Of a stretch of 64,000 nt of DNA, positions 8,545-17,165 are shown in pieces. Numbering within the stretch: position 1 is the first letter of the stretch; every line of letters starts with the position of its first letter. Both the position numbers and the translations under genes were made by a program. The stretch covers positions 86,427-150,426 of the forward strand of contig JBBDXI010000041.1 of the NCBI GenBank assembly GCA_040902425.1. The letters are read 5' to 3'. The notes beneath the pieces were generated by a model. It worked only from the letters and a program-made list of their open reading frames with translations. It had not been told where the DNA came from and did not search any database. This DNA is from JBBDXI01 sp040902425. Lineage in GTDB: Bacteria; Planctomycetota; Phycisphaerae; Phycisphaerales; UBA1924.

Positions 8545-8922
8545 TCAGACGGGGTCCACTTGCCGTTTGCGTTCCAAACTACGGATCAACGCCTGGAGCA
8601 CGCGATCGGTCTCGTCCATCAGCGCCAGGAGCGCCGGGTCCGGGCACCCGTACTCCAGATCCCCCGCGGTGTCCACCGCCGCCTGAACCTCGCATAACGA
8701 GCCGCGCGCGATCCGCAGGTGCCGCAGGGTCCCCTGCGTGGTTCCCACGCCGAACCCTTCCGCGATATTCAGCGACACCGAGTAGACCGCACGGCGCATC
8801 TGAGAGGTCAGCTCGAACCGATCCTCTCGCGGAAAGCTCCGCGTAAATCGATGGATGACCAGCGAGAGCGCACGGGCGCGCTGATAGGCGATCAGATCTC
8901 GGAAGTTACGGACATGTGCCAC
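8545..8922 (-). CDS. Four-helix-bundle protein of the S23/IVP family
   Basis: About 125 residues, the usual size of the family named after proteins encoded in 23S rRNA intervening sequences. Family signature: RNFRDLIAYQRA at the N-terminus, then RREDRFELTSQMRRAV-like and SVSLNIAEGFG segments. Such proteins form four-helix bundles; related Avd proteins bind nucleic acid and reverse transcriptase, but no such partner is seen here. The start is uncertain: a GTG at 8922 gives family length, whereas an ATG at 8967 would translate the flanking repeat. It lies between convergent neighbours and is bracketed by inverted repeats, which suggests an inserted unit. Confidence 0.8.
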   Translation of the reverse strand: MAHVRNFRDLIAYQRARALSLVIHRFTRSFPREDRFELTSQMRRAVYSVSLNIAEGFGVGTTQGTLRHLRIARGSLCEVQAAVDTAGDLEYGCPDPALLALMDETDRVLQALIRSLERKRQVDPV

Positions 8923-8932
8923 GCGCGATGCT

Positions 8933-8966
8933 CCGGTCTCCGTCTCTCCGTCTCTCCGTCTCTTCA
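8933..8966 (-). repeat. Right arm of inverted purine-rich repeat flanking the S23-like gene
   Basis: Read on the minus strand it starts at the TGA of the M42 peptidase gene and continues as tandem AGAGACGG units. It is the inverted counterpart of 8488-8523. Confidence 0.7.
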
Positions 8967-10070
8967 CTCGACCGTCGGCAGATACGCCGCGATCACGTCC
9001 CGTGCCGCGGCCAGGTCGGTCTTGTCGATCATCTCCGTCACCGTGTGGATGTAGCGCGTCCCCACCACGATGCCCACGGCTCGCGCCCCGGCCGCGGCCT
9101 GCTGCGCGGCCGCGCCGTCCTGGCCGCCCGCGGCGAGGATGGTCCGCTGATAGGGGATGCGGTTCTTCTTGGCGACCTGCTCGATCTCGTCCACCAGGGC
9201 CCGGTCGCTGATGAACGAGCCGTCCTTGATGTGCAGCCCGAACCCCTTGCCGTGCCTGGTCACCGCCTCTTCGTCGGGCACGCCGGGGGTGTCGCAGGCG
9301 AGGGTCACATCCAGCCCCAGGCCGATGTCGGGCTTGACCGAGTAGGCCGCGGTGCGAGCTCCCCGCAGCCCGACCTCCTCCTGGCTGGTGAAGGCGACGT
9401 AGATGTCGCAGGCGTGCCCGCTGCCCGACTTCTCCAGCTTGCGGATGCTCTCGATGCCGAGCCAGCAGGCGACGCGGTTGTCCAGGGCCTTGCTGACCAC
9501 CTTCGTGCCGAACTCCTCGAGGCAGGGCTCATCCATCACCACGAAGTCCCCGACCTGGACCATCTTCTTGACCTTGTCGGGGGCGTGGCCGATGTCCACG
9601 AAAAACTGCTTGACCTCGGGCACTTTCGTCCGCTCCTCGGGCGTGGAGATGTGAACGGGGCGGCCGCCGGGATTGAGCACGCCCTTAAAATCCCCCTTGT
9701 CGGTGCAGACCAGCACCCGCCGGGAGAAGAGGTTGCGCGGGTCGAAGCCGCCGGCGGGGTTCAGCCAGATCCAGCCCTTGGCGTCCACGTGGGAGACGTA
9801 GAAGCCGATCTCGTCCATGTGGGCGAGGAGCATGACCTTCGTCGCGCCGTTGCCGGAGGCGCCCCCCCTGCGCGTGCCCTTCGCGCCGCCCTTGGCTTTG
9901 CCGTTCTTGCCCGGGCGGGGCCGGCGCCGGCAGATGAGCGAGCCCATCGGGTCGGTGGTCACCTCGTCGAAGAGGCCCTTGACCTCCCGCTTCACCAGCT
10001 CGCGCACCCGCTCCTCGCGCCCCGGGATGCCGGGGGTCTCGCACAGACGCTTCAAGAGATCGATGTTCAA
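8964..10070 (-). CDS. M42 family metallo-aminopeptidase
   Basis: A 368-residue cytosolic di-zinc aminopeptidase/glutamyl-aminopeptidase-like enzyme. Metal and catalytic motifs are in order: AHMDEIGFYV (His, Asp), ALDNRVACW, TSQEEVGLRGA (catalytic Glu pair), LDVTLACDTPG and RYIHTVTEMI. There is no suitable ATG. The TTG at 10070 has AGGAG upstream and yields the expected N-terminus NIDLLKRLCETPGIPG. An Arg/Lys/Gly-rich insertion at about residues 50-75 (PGKNGKAKGGAKGTRRGG) lies before the first metal His and is not usual for the family. Confidence 0.9.
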   Translation of the reverse strand: MNIDLLKRLCETPGIPGREERVRELVKREVKGLFDEVTTDPMGSLICRRRPRPGKNGKAKGGAKGTRRGGASGNGATKVMLLAHMDEIGFYVSHVDAKGWIWLNPAGGFDPRNLFSRRVLVCTDKGDFKGVLNPGGRPVHISTPEERTKVPEVKQFFVDIGHAPDKVKKMVQVGDFVVMDEPCLEEFGTKVVSKALDNRVACWLGIESIRKLEKSGSGHACDIYVAFTSQEEVGLRGARTAAYSVKPDIGLGLDVTLACDTPGVPDEEAVTRHGKGFGLHIKDGSFISDRALVDEIEQVAKKNRIPYQRTILAAGGQDGAAAQQAAAGARAVGIVVGTRYIHTVTEMIDKTDLAAARDVIAAYLPTVE

Positions 10071-10208
10071 GGGGGCACTCCTGTGGGGCCACGAGTCTAT
10101 CAGCGCGCGGCGCGGACGCGGCCTCTTCGGGACGCGGGTCGCCGGCGGAGCCCGCAGGAGATGCCCAGGCCCGCCCGTTCCGTCCCTACGATGCCGCGGA
10201 GGATCGAT

Positions 10209-11399
10209 ATGGCCCGCGTCAGTCCGCTCCGCACGCTGCACCAGCAGGCCGAGGCCTCGCTGGCCCTCTACGGCCCGCCCGAGGCCGGCGTGCGCCTCGT
10301 CGAGACCTTCGGCGAGCTGGAGCTGGAGTACGCGGCCCTCCGCAAGTCGTGCGTCCTCCTCGACCAGCCGCACCGCGGCGTGCTCGGGGTCACGGGGCGC
10401 GACCGGCTGGAGTTCCTCAACCGCATGGTGACGCAGGAACTGAAGGGGCTGGAGCCCTTCCAGAGCCGCCGCAGCTTCTGGCTCAACCGCAAGGGGCGGA
10501 TCGAGGCCGACCTGCGGATCGTCGAGCTCGGCGAGCGGATGCTGGTGGACCTCGATGTCCACGCCGCCGAGCGGACGCTGAAGAGCCTGGAGGCGTTCGT
10601 CATCGCCGAGGATGTGAGGCTGGAGGACGCGACGGAGCGGCTGCACCGCTTCGCCCTCCACGGGCCGGGGGCCGCGGCGCTGCTCGCCAGGCTCAGCAGG
10701 CCCGTGGCCGGACCGCCCCTGGGCGATCTGGGCGAGGGGCGGGCGTGCGTCATCTCGCTCGCCGGGCACGAGGTCGTCGTCGATAGCGACGCCGCCGCGG
10801 GAGAGATCGGCCTCGAGCTGACGCTGGCGGTGGAGGCGGCGGCGCCGGTCTACGAGCAGTTGCTGGAGGCCGGGCACACGCACAACGGCGACGGCGGGCC
10901 GGGGGCCGCGCCGACGCTCCGTCCCGCCGGGTGGCACGCCTTCAACATCGCCCGCATCGAGGCCGGGCGCCCGCTGTTCAACCTCGACTTCGGCCCCGAC
11001 TCGCTCCCCCACGAGACCGGCGTCCTGCGCGAGCGCGTCAGCTTCACCAAGGGGTGCTACCTCGGGCAGGAGGTGGTCGCCCGTATGGATTCCCGCGGCC
11101 ACTCCAAGCGCACGCTGGTCGCCCTGCGCTTCGACCAGAGCCAGACACGGACCAGCCTCGGCGAGCCGCGCCAGCCTGTCACCGGCTCGCACGTATGGGG
11201 CGCCAAGGAGCCGGAGGGCGACCCCGTCGGCGCGGTGACGAGCAGCACACTCTCGCCGATGCTCGGCGGCGAGCCGATCTGCTTCGCGGCGGTGAAGCCG
11301 GGGTTCTCTGAGCCCGGGGCGCACCTGCTGGTCGCGGCCGACGACGCGAAGCTGCCGGCGACCGTGCAGCCGCGGCTCGCGTTCTGGGTGCGGCCGTAG
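10209..11399 (+). CDS. YgfZ/GcvT-like folate-binding protein
   Basis: A 396-residue protein of the YgfZ family, which uses tetrahydrofolate to help maintain iron-sulfur enzymes. The family signature KGCYLGQEVVARMDSRG is present near residue 280 and includes the conserved Cys. The N-terminal GcvT-like domain has LLDQPHRGVLGVTGRDRLEF. GGAGG stands six bases before the ATG at 10209, which decides the start over an upstream in-frame ATG at 10191. It is divergent from the M42 gene, with 138 bases between them. Confidence 0.88.
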   Translation: MARVSPLRTLHQQAEASLALYGPPEAGVRLVETFGELELEYAALRKSCVLLDQPHRGVLGVTGRDRLEFLNRMVTQELKGLEPFQSRRSFWLNRKGRIEADLRIVELGERMLVDLDVHAAERTLKSLEAFVIAEDVRLEDATERLHRFALHGPGAAALLARLSRPVAGPPLGDLGEGRACVISLAGHEVVVDSDAAAGEIGLELTLAVEAAAPVYEQLLEAGHTHNGDGGPGAAPTLRPAGWHAFNIARIEAGRPLFNLDFGPDSLPHETGVLRERVSFTKGCYLGQEVVARMDSRGHSKRTLVALRFDQSQTRTSLGEPRQPVTGSHVWGAKEPEGDPVGAVTSSTLSPMLGGEPICFAAVKPGFSEPGAHLLVAADDAKLPATVQPRLAFWVRP

Positions 11400-11421
11400 G
11401 AGTGGCCGGGCGCCCCCGTGG

Positions 11422-12180
11422 TCAGGGGCAGCCCGCGGCGTACTTGGTGAGGAAGCACCCGAAATCCTGCACGTTCAGCACCGGGGGCTGGGTGCTGTCG
11501 TCGCAGTTGGCGTAGGCCTCGCCCGCTGCGTACCGGGTCAGGAAGCACCCGAAATCCTGCACATTCAGGACAGGCGCCTGCGTGCTGTCGTCGCAGTTGG
11601 CGTAGCAGCCGCCGGTCGCGGGCGACCCTTCGATCTTGAACGTCGTGACCGTCACCGAGTTGGTCCACGACGTGCCGCTGTTGGTCGTGAAGAGGTTCCC
11701 GGGGCCGAAGGTCGCGATCCCCGTCGGGACCAGCGCCGGCGAGGAGGCCTTCCAATCGAACGACGACGGCGACGCCGCCCCGTGAAGGTAGATCCAGTAC
11801 GAGGTGCCGGCCGCAAGTGTGACCGTGCCCACGGGCGTGAAGACGTAGTCGTCTGGCGTGGCCCCAAGGCCAGGCGGCGCGGTGAAGGCGCCGATGACGA
11901 TGCCGCCGGGCACCGTGATAACCCCGCTGTGGTCGCGGATTTCAAGGAAGGCCGTGTCCGCCGCGTCGTAGTTCCCCAGGCGCAGGGTGATCGACGAGAC
12001 GACGTAATCGCTGCCGGCGGGCATGGCGAACGCCATGGCCTTCCGCCGGAGGTTGTTCACCGCCGCCGTCTGGGTGCTGTCGTTCGTGGGGGGATGATTG
12101 CCGAGGATGACGTCGCCGCATGCCGCGGAGACGCTGACCGACATCGCCGCGCAGACGCCGCAGTTCCAGGAGAGTCGCAT
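11422..12180 (-). CDS. Secreted protein with paired GC-type dockerin-like C-terminal repeats
   Basis: About 252 residues. It has a short signal peptide (CAAMSVSVSAACGDV) and a beta-rich choice-of-anchor-like domain (ITLRLGNYDAADTAFLEI). The C-terminus has two near-identical 30-residue repeats of the type YANCDDST..PVLNVQDFGCFLTRYAAG, ending in GCP. Such doublets are a Phycisphaerales C-terminal anchor or sorting module and resemble dockerin half-repeats. GGAGG precedes the ATG at 12180. A second carrier of the module is at 33810-35075. Confidence 0.85.
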   Translation of the reverse strand: MRLSWNCGVCAAMSVSVSAACGDVILGNHPPTNDSTQTAAVNNLRRKAMAFAMPAGSDYVVSSITLRLGNYDAADTAFLEIRDHSGVITVPGGIVIGAFTAPPGLGATPDDYVFTPVGTVTLAAGTSYWIYLHGAASPSSFDWKASSPALVPTGIATFGPGNLFTTNSGTSWTNSVTVTTFKIEGSPATGGCYANCDDSTQAPVLNVQDFGCFLTRYAAGEAYANCDDSTQPPVLNVQDFGCFLTKYAAGCP

Positions 12181-12297
12181 AGTGCCTCCTCGAGAGGGGT
12201 GCTCCGCCAGACCGACGCGGGCCCCAGTGTACCACGGCACGCGCGGGCTCCGACCCATTCTGCGGCAGGAGAAAGACGGCGTGCCGCCGGGAGGCGC

Positions 12298-13455
12298 TCA
12301 GGGCTGCCGGCGCGGCTGGCCGGTCTCGGTCCGCCGGAAGATGCACTCCACGTTGCCCGCCAGCGGCCTGGTGCGGAGCAGCCGGAGCCCCGATCGTTCG
12401 GGTTCGGGCGCGGCCATTCGGTGGCGTTCGAAACCCGTGAGGGGGGCGTGCAGCGCGGCGGGCGCCACGTGGACCACGGCCTCATCCACGAGCGCGGCCC
12501 CAAGCAGGGCTCTCAGCAGCGTCGGCCCCGCCTCGATCAGCACATTCGTGGCGTTGAGGGCCCGCGCCAGGTCGGCGAGGGCCGCCCCCACGGGGAACCC
12601 GGACGAGCCCGCGGCCATGCCGGGTGCGGGCGACGGGGCGATGGGCAGGATGCGCACTCCGGCGCGCCGGAGTTCGGCGGCCGCGGCCGTCGCGGCGAGC
12701 GCTTCCCAGCACACGATGATCGTCCGGACCGAGGGCGCGGTCCTGACGAGCGCCGCCGCGGGCGGGGTCTTGAGGTTCGGGTCCAGCACAACGCGTGCCG
12801 GTGTGCGCCGAGCCCGCACGCCGCGGACGGTGAGCATGGGGTCGTCCGCCCGGACCGTGCCGCTCCCGGTCACGATCGCGTCTACGCGCGCGCGGAGACG
12901 GTGCACGCGCCGGCGCGCCGCGTCGTTGCTGATCCAGCGCGGCTCGCCCGGGCGCGTCACCATCCGGCCATCCTCGAACTGGGCCCACTTGGCGATCACC
13001 CACGGCACGCCGGTGGTCACCCGCTTGACGAAGGGGTCGGAAAGGCGGACCGCGTTCTCGCTGGCGCCGGTGAACTCGACCGCGATACCGGCCCGGCGAA
13101 GCACGTCCGCCCCGCCCCCGGACTCCGCGCCGGGATCGCGCCGCGCTGCGATCACGCGAGCGATGCCGGCCTCGATGAGGGCCTCGGTGCACGGCGGCGT
13201 CTTGCCGTGGTGGCGGCACGGCTCAAGCGTGACGTACAGCGTGGCCCCGCGCGGGTCCTCGCCGCGGGCGCGGCAGTCGGCGAGGGCCTCGCGCTCCGCG
13301 TGCGGGCAGCCGAAGCGGCGGTGGTGGCCCATGCCGATGATCCGGCCGCCCTTCACGATCACCGCCCCCACCATCGGGTTGGGCTCGACGTATCCGGCGC
13401 TGCGCCAGGCCAGGCGGGCGGCCAGGTCGAGCATGGAGCGGTCGAGGTCCGGCAC
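12298..13455 (-). CDS. ribD: Riboflavin biosynthesis deaminase/reductase RibD
   Basis: Bifunctional enzyme for the second and third steps of riboflavin synthesis. The N-terminal deaminase carries the zinc site: His52 in CPHAERE, then Cys80 and Cys89 in EPCRHHGKTPPC; PNPMVGAVIV is also typical. The C-terminal reductase begins near residue 140 (PWVIAKWAQFEDGRMV) with SGSGTVRADDPMLTVR-like substrate residues. The start is either GTG 13455 (385 residues, family-like N-terminus PDLDRSMLDLAARLA) or ATG 13434. No other rib gene is adjacent. Confidence 0.9.
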   Translation of the reverse strand: MPDLDRSMLDLAARLAWRSAGYVEPNPMVGAVIVKGGRIIGMGHHRRFGCPHAEREALADCRARGEDPRGATLYVTLEPCRHHGKTPPCTEALIEAGIARVIAARRDPGAESGGGADVLRRAGIAVEFTGASENAVRLSDPFVKRVTTGVPWVIAKWAQFEDGRMVTRPGEPRWISNDAARRRVHRLRARVDAIVTGSGTVRADDPMLTVRGVRARRTPARVVLDPNLKTPPAAALVRTAPSVRTIIVCWEALAATAAAAELRRAGVRILPIAPSPAPGMAAGSSGFPVGAALADLARALNATNVLIEAGPTLLRALLGAALVDEAVVHVAPAALHAPLTGFERHRMAAPEPERSGLRLLRTRPLAGNVECIFRRTETGQPRRQP

Positions 13456-13508
13456 AGCACCAGCGTAGCCGCGGGCAACGGGTCGCTCGCGCTCGCCGCT
13501 CGTCCGGA

Positions 13509-14507
13509 TCAGAACGTCCGCACGATCGCGGCCCGTTCCGCGCTGGACAGCACCCCCGCCGCGTCGCGCAGCCAGCGGCCGGCATCGCTGTAGTACCCCG
13601 CGGTGGGCTTCAGCTCCGGGCAGCGGGCGCACCAGTAGCGGTTGAACCGCAGCATCGCCAGCTCGCGGATCAGCTTGGCGATCATCGAGGCCACGGCCAC
13701 CGGCAGGTGCGCCGACTCGGCCTCGGGCATGAACTGGATGATGGCCTCGCCGCCCGGCGTCGCCGCCGGCCCAGAGGGCCGACCTACCCGGTACCGCGAA
13801 CGCTCGCCCGACTCGGCCAGAGGGACAACCTCACAGCCCGGCAGTTCGCGAGCGATCATCCCCTCGTACTGCGTCCGCCCGCCGAGCTGGTCGCAGACGA
13901 TCCGCAGGTGGTCGCCGGCCGCGAGCGGATGCGCGAAGACCCTGCGAAAGTGCTCCCCCACCGCCGCGGCCGTCGCCTCGGCCTTGCTCCCCTGCTCGTC
14001 GATCGCCCGGTTCACGGCCGCCTCGCCCACGGCGATGCAGCGCAGCTCGAGCACCTCGACGCCCGCGCTCTCCAGCGCCCCCGCCAGGCGCGAGGCCGCG
14101 ATCGCGATCTCGCCGGCGGACTGCCCGACCGGCACCGGCACCGGCGGCCCGGCGTACCACGGGGCGGGCTCGAGCGCCGCCCCCAGGTAGGCCAGCAGCG
14201 CCTCATCGGTGTCGGGGGCCGACTCCAGGCACCGCAGCAGGGCCAGCACGCCCCGCTCCAGGTGCACCAGCGGGTGGCGCCTCTGGTTGTCGTTGGCGAG
14301 CTTCAGGGCCTTGGAGTCGGCAATGGGAACCCGCCTGCGCGTGTCGCTCGCCTTCCGGCACACGCCGGCCTTCAGCAGCTTCCACAGGCACGGGGCCGGG
14401 TCGCCGGGGCTCCAATCGCGGATGCGGAAGACCGACAGCCCCACGCACAGCGGCCCCAGCCGCGGGCCGTACCCCGCCTCGTCAACTCCCGCGATCAGAA
14501 GGGCCAT
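13509..14507 (-). CDS. RNase HII-like protein
   Basis: A 332-residue RNase H-fold protein. The N-terminus GVDEAGYGPRLGPLCVG matches the DEAG.G motif of type 2 RNases H that cut RNA in RNA-DNA hybrids, and a downstream acidic residue is offered by IVCDQLGGRTQYEG and ASMIAKLIRE. It is longer and more divergent than classical RnhB (about 200 residues), with an insert of about 100 residues after ADSKAL. Near residue 240 the reading frame passes through a copy of the REP-like hairpin (13765-13789), encoding VGRPSGPAA. Confidence 0.72.
   Translation of the reverse strand: MALLIAGVDEAGYGPRLGPLCVGLSVFRIRDWSPGDPAPCLWKLLKAGVCRKASDTRRRVPIADSKALKLANDNQRRHPLVHLERGVLALLRCLESAPDTDEALLAYLGAALEPAPWYAGPPVPVPVGQSAGEIAIAASRLAGALESAGVEVLELRCIAVGEAAVNRAIDEQGSKAEATAAAVGEHFRRVFAHPLAAGDHLRIVCDQLGGRTQYEGMIARELPGCEVVPLAESGERSRYRVGRPSGPAATPGGEAIIQFMPEAESAHLPVAVASMIAKLIRELAMLRFNRYWCARCPELKPTAGYYSDAGRWLRDAAGVLSSAERAAIVRTF
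13765..13789 (-). repeat. REP-like palindrome inside the RNase HII-like gene
   Basis: 25 bases, on the minus strand GGGTAG followed by stem GTCGGCCC, loop TCT, stem GGGCCGGC. It matches the copy at 37296-37320 at 23 of 25 positions. Confidence 0.8.
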
Positions 14508-14641
14508 GCGCGCGGCATGGTACAGGCGGGCGTGAGAAGCTCAACCCGCAACCGACAGCCCGCACCCGTTCCACGTGGAACGCGGGGGCCTCTGTGGATA
14601 GGCGTGGAGTGCGTGTGGACAGCGGGGATGAATCGGGAACG

Positions 14642-14669
14642 AAAACGGCCCACCCGGTAGGGTGGGCCG
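14642..14669 (-). terminator. Terminator of the tRNA-Leu transcript
   Basis: 10-bp stem 14646-14655 with 14660-14669 and a 4-base loop. On the minus strand it is followed by TTTT (A run 14642-14645). It starts three bases after the tRNA 3' end. Confidence 0.85.
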
Positions 14670-14672
14670 CAA

Positions 14673-14758
14673 TGCGGCTGAGAGGAGTTGAACCTCCACG
14701 GGGTATTAATCCCACTAGGACCTGAACCTAGCGCGTCTGCCAGTTTCGCCACAGCCGC
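14673..14758 (-). tRNA. tRNA-Leu (anticodon CAG)
   Basis: 86-nt type II tRNA. Acceptor stem GCGGCTG pairs with CAGCCGC plus discriminator A. The anticodon arm CTAGG-TTCAGGT-CCTAG gives CAG, which reads CUG. A long variable arm and a T arm with GGTTCAACTC are present. CCA is not encoded. It decodes the leucine codon expected to dominate in this GC-rich genome. Confidence 0.95.
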
Positions 14759-14872
14759 GGGATCGGACGGAAGGGTACGCGCGGCCCGGGCGATCGGCAA
14801 CGCCCGCGGGAGCCGGCACCCGGCTCGCATGGCCCGGTGATCCGGTGAGGCCCGGGCCGGGGACGGCCCGGC

Positions 14873-16171
14873 TCACTCCTCGTCGGGCTCGACCGGCACC
14901 GGCGCCGGCCTGGCCGCGCCGCCCGGGGCCTTCTTCTTCAGCGTGGCGAGGCGGATCTCCTCGTAGAGCTCGGGGTTCTCCTTCAGGAACTTCTTGCTGT
15001 TCTCGCGACCCTGGCCGAGGCGGACCTGGCCGTAGCTGTACCAGGCGCCGCTCTTCTCGACCACGTTGATCTCGCTGGCCATATCGAGCAGGTCGCCCGT
15101 CACCGAGACGCCCTCGTCGAACATGATGTCGAACTCGGCATCGCGGAAGGGTGGGGCCACCTTGTTCTTGACCACCCGCGCCCGCGTGCGGCTGCCGACC
15201 GTGACCTCGCCCTCCTTCACGGCGCCGGTGCGGCGGATATCCAGCCGGACCGAGGCGTAGAATTTCAGGGCCCGCCCGCCGGGCGTGGTCTCCGGGGAGC
15301 CGTAGACCACGCCGATCTTCTCGCGGATCTGGTTGATGAAGATGACCGTGCAGTTGGAGCGGGCGATCACGCCCGTGAGCTTCCGCATCGCCTGGCTCAT
15401 CAGGCGGGCCTGCAGCCCCACCACCGCCTCGCCCATCTCGCCCTCGATCTCGGCCTTGGGGATCAGGGCCGCGACCGAGTCGATGACGATGAGGTCCACC
15501 GCGTTGGAGCGGACCAGGAGCTCGCAGATCTCCAGGGCCTGCTCGCCGCTGTCGGGCTGGCTGACCAGCAGCTCGTCGATGTTCACGCCGATCTTGCGGG
15601 CCCACGAGGGGTCCAGCGCGTGCTCGGCGTCGATGAAGGCCGCGACGCCGCCGACTTTCTGGGCGTTGGCGGCCACGGTCAGCGCGATGGTCGTCTTGCC
15701 GGACGATTCCGGCCCGAAGACCTCGACGATGCGCCCGCGGGGGATGCCCTTGCCGCCCAGCGCCAGGTCCAGCGAGAGGGCGCCGGTGGAGATGCCGGGG
15801 ATGTTGAGATAGGCCTCCTCATCCAGCCGCATGATCGAGCCCTTGCCGAAGGTCTTCTCGATCTGGGACACAGCCTGGTTGAGAGCCCGGGCCTTCTCCT
15901 TGTCCTCGACGACAATGCGCGGGGCGCCGCCCGCGGAGTTGGAGGTCCCTGTGCCGTTGGCGCCGGCGCCCCCAGTGGGAATGGGGGGCCGCGTCTTCAC
16001 CTCAACGGGGCGCTGCACCTGAATGGGGCTCGGCGACGGCGCGGCCGCGGTCCTCGCAGCGCTGGGCGGGGGGGGCGCGGCGACCGCCGGCTTCGACACG
16101 CTCGCGGGCGCTGCGGGGGCGGGGGCCGACGTGCGGGGCTTCGTCTCGACCGGGGACTCTGAACGAGCCAT
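14873..16171 (-). CDS. recA: Recombinase A with a ~90-residue Pro/Ala-rich N-terminal extension
   Basis: DNA strand-exchange ATPase for homologous recombination and SOS induction. The core is fully conserved: ALNQAVSQIEKTFGKGSIM near residues 97-114, Walker A GPESSGKT at 153-160, IDAEHALDPSWARKIGVN, Walker B LIVIDSVAALIP and loop 2 with VIFINQIREKIGV. The first ~90 residues are Pro/Ala/Ser-rich and absent from ordinary RecA. The ATG at 16171 has AAAGGAA upstream, and no plausible start lies at the usual core boundary, so the extension appears real. The protein is 432 residues against about 350 usually. Confidence 0.95.
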   Translation of the reverse strand: MARSESPVETKPRTSAPAPAAPASVSKPAVAAPPPPSAARTAAAPSPSPIQVQRPVEVKTRPPIPTGGAGANGTGTSNSAGGAPRIVVEDKEKARALNQAVSQIEKTFGKGSIMRLDEEAYLNIPGISTGALSLDLALGGKGIPRGRIVEVFGPESSGKTTIALTVAANAQKVGGVAAFIDAEHALDPSWARKIGVNIDELLVSQPDSGEQALEICELLVRSNAVDLIVIDSVAALIPKAEIEGEMGEAVVGLQARLMSQAMRKLTGVIARSNCTVIFINQIREKIGVVYGSPETTPGGRALKFYASVRLDIRRTGAVKEGEVTVGSRTRARVVKNKVAPPFRDAEFDIMFDEGVSVTGDLLDMASEINVVEKSGAWYSYGQVRLGQGRENSKKFLKENPELYEEIRLATLKKKAPGGAARPAPVPVEPDEE

Positions 16172-16438
16172 GACAACCGTTCCTTTCTTGCCGCGAGTGG
16201 CCGGGGAATGCCCGGGCCCGACGGGGACCAGCGCGGAAGCCGCTCGCCCCTCCTCCTTGTGGGGGGCGGGTCGGGCCGGGGGCAGCGCTGGACGCGAGCC
16301 CGGCTGAATCACTTTACCGAAGCCCAAACACCGTGTCAATGTTCGGGTTGTGTTGTGGATAACTTTCCGTTAGGGTGCCACCCGCGGGCGCCGTGGTGGG
16401 TCGCCCGGGAGATTTCCGTCGAATAAGGAGGCACATCA

Positions 16439-17116
16439 ATGACCGCACTGGCAACACGCCCCGTGTCGCGCACGCCCAGCACGCCCAGCGCTCCCGGCAT
16501 CGACGACCGGGTCGCGGCGATCGAGCAGGAGATGCAGCTGGCATCCGGCTCACTCTCCGTCGAGTCGGTGGTCCGGATCGAGGAGCGCTTCCAGGAACTG
16601 CGGGCCACAGCGCTGCGCGAAGGCCCGGCGATGGCGTCGCACATGGACCGGCTGCGGGCCCTGCGCATCCAGTTCGAGCGGCTCAAGGCGCCGCTGGCGC
16701 GGCAGCTCGTCGACGAGCTCTACCGGATGCGCAGCGCCATCCAGCGGGCGCAGGAGCGAGAGCAGACGGTGCGGGAGACGGTGATCTGGCTCTCCCGCAG
16801 CGCCGGGAACGACGAGCTGCGGGGGGACTGTGCCGGCGCCTCGGTCCGCTCCTCCACGCGGCACATCGTGCCCGAATCGGGCTCGCCCGGCCGGGCGCGG
16901 CTGGAGTCGATCATCCGCGAGCAGCGGCTGTGGGAAGAAGTGAGCATCATCCACGGACCGCGGCTGGGCAAGGCGATCGACGCGGGCCGCTTCACCGGTG
17001 CTGGACGGGAGGAGGTGGCGCGCCTCTGCCCGAGGGTGGCGAGCCATAGCGTGCGGACGTACGAGGCCGGCCCGGGCACACCGGGGTCCCGGCGGCCGGA
17101 CCCGCTGACGATCTGA
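16439..17116 (+). CDS. Conserved-looking protein of unknown function, helical
   Basis: A 225-residue soluble protein, mostly helical and charged (VRIEERFQELRATALREGPA, LVDELYRMRSAIQRAQERE), with no signal peptide or membrane segment. AAGGAGG seven bases before the ATG at 16439 is one of the strongest ribosome sites in the window, and the 267 bases between it and recA hold its promoter. I recognise no family. It could be a regulator or structural protein, but nothing in the sequence decides. Confidence 0.6.
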   Translation: MTALATRPVSRTPSTPSAPGIDDRVAAIEQEMQLASGSLSVESVVRIEERFQELRATALREGPAMASHMDRLRALRIQFERLKAPLARQLVDELYRMRSAIQRAQEREQTVRETVIWLSRSAGNDELRGDCAGASVRSSTRHIVPESGSPGRARLESIIREQRLWEEVSIIHGPRLGKAIDAGRFTGAGREEVARLCPRVASHSVRTYEAGPGTPGSRRPDPLTI

Positions 17117-17165
17117 AGGGGCCCACGAACCGGGACCCGTCGCGGCCAAGCTAGGATTATCCACT

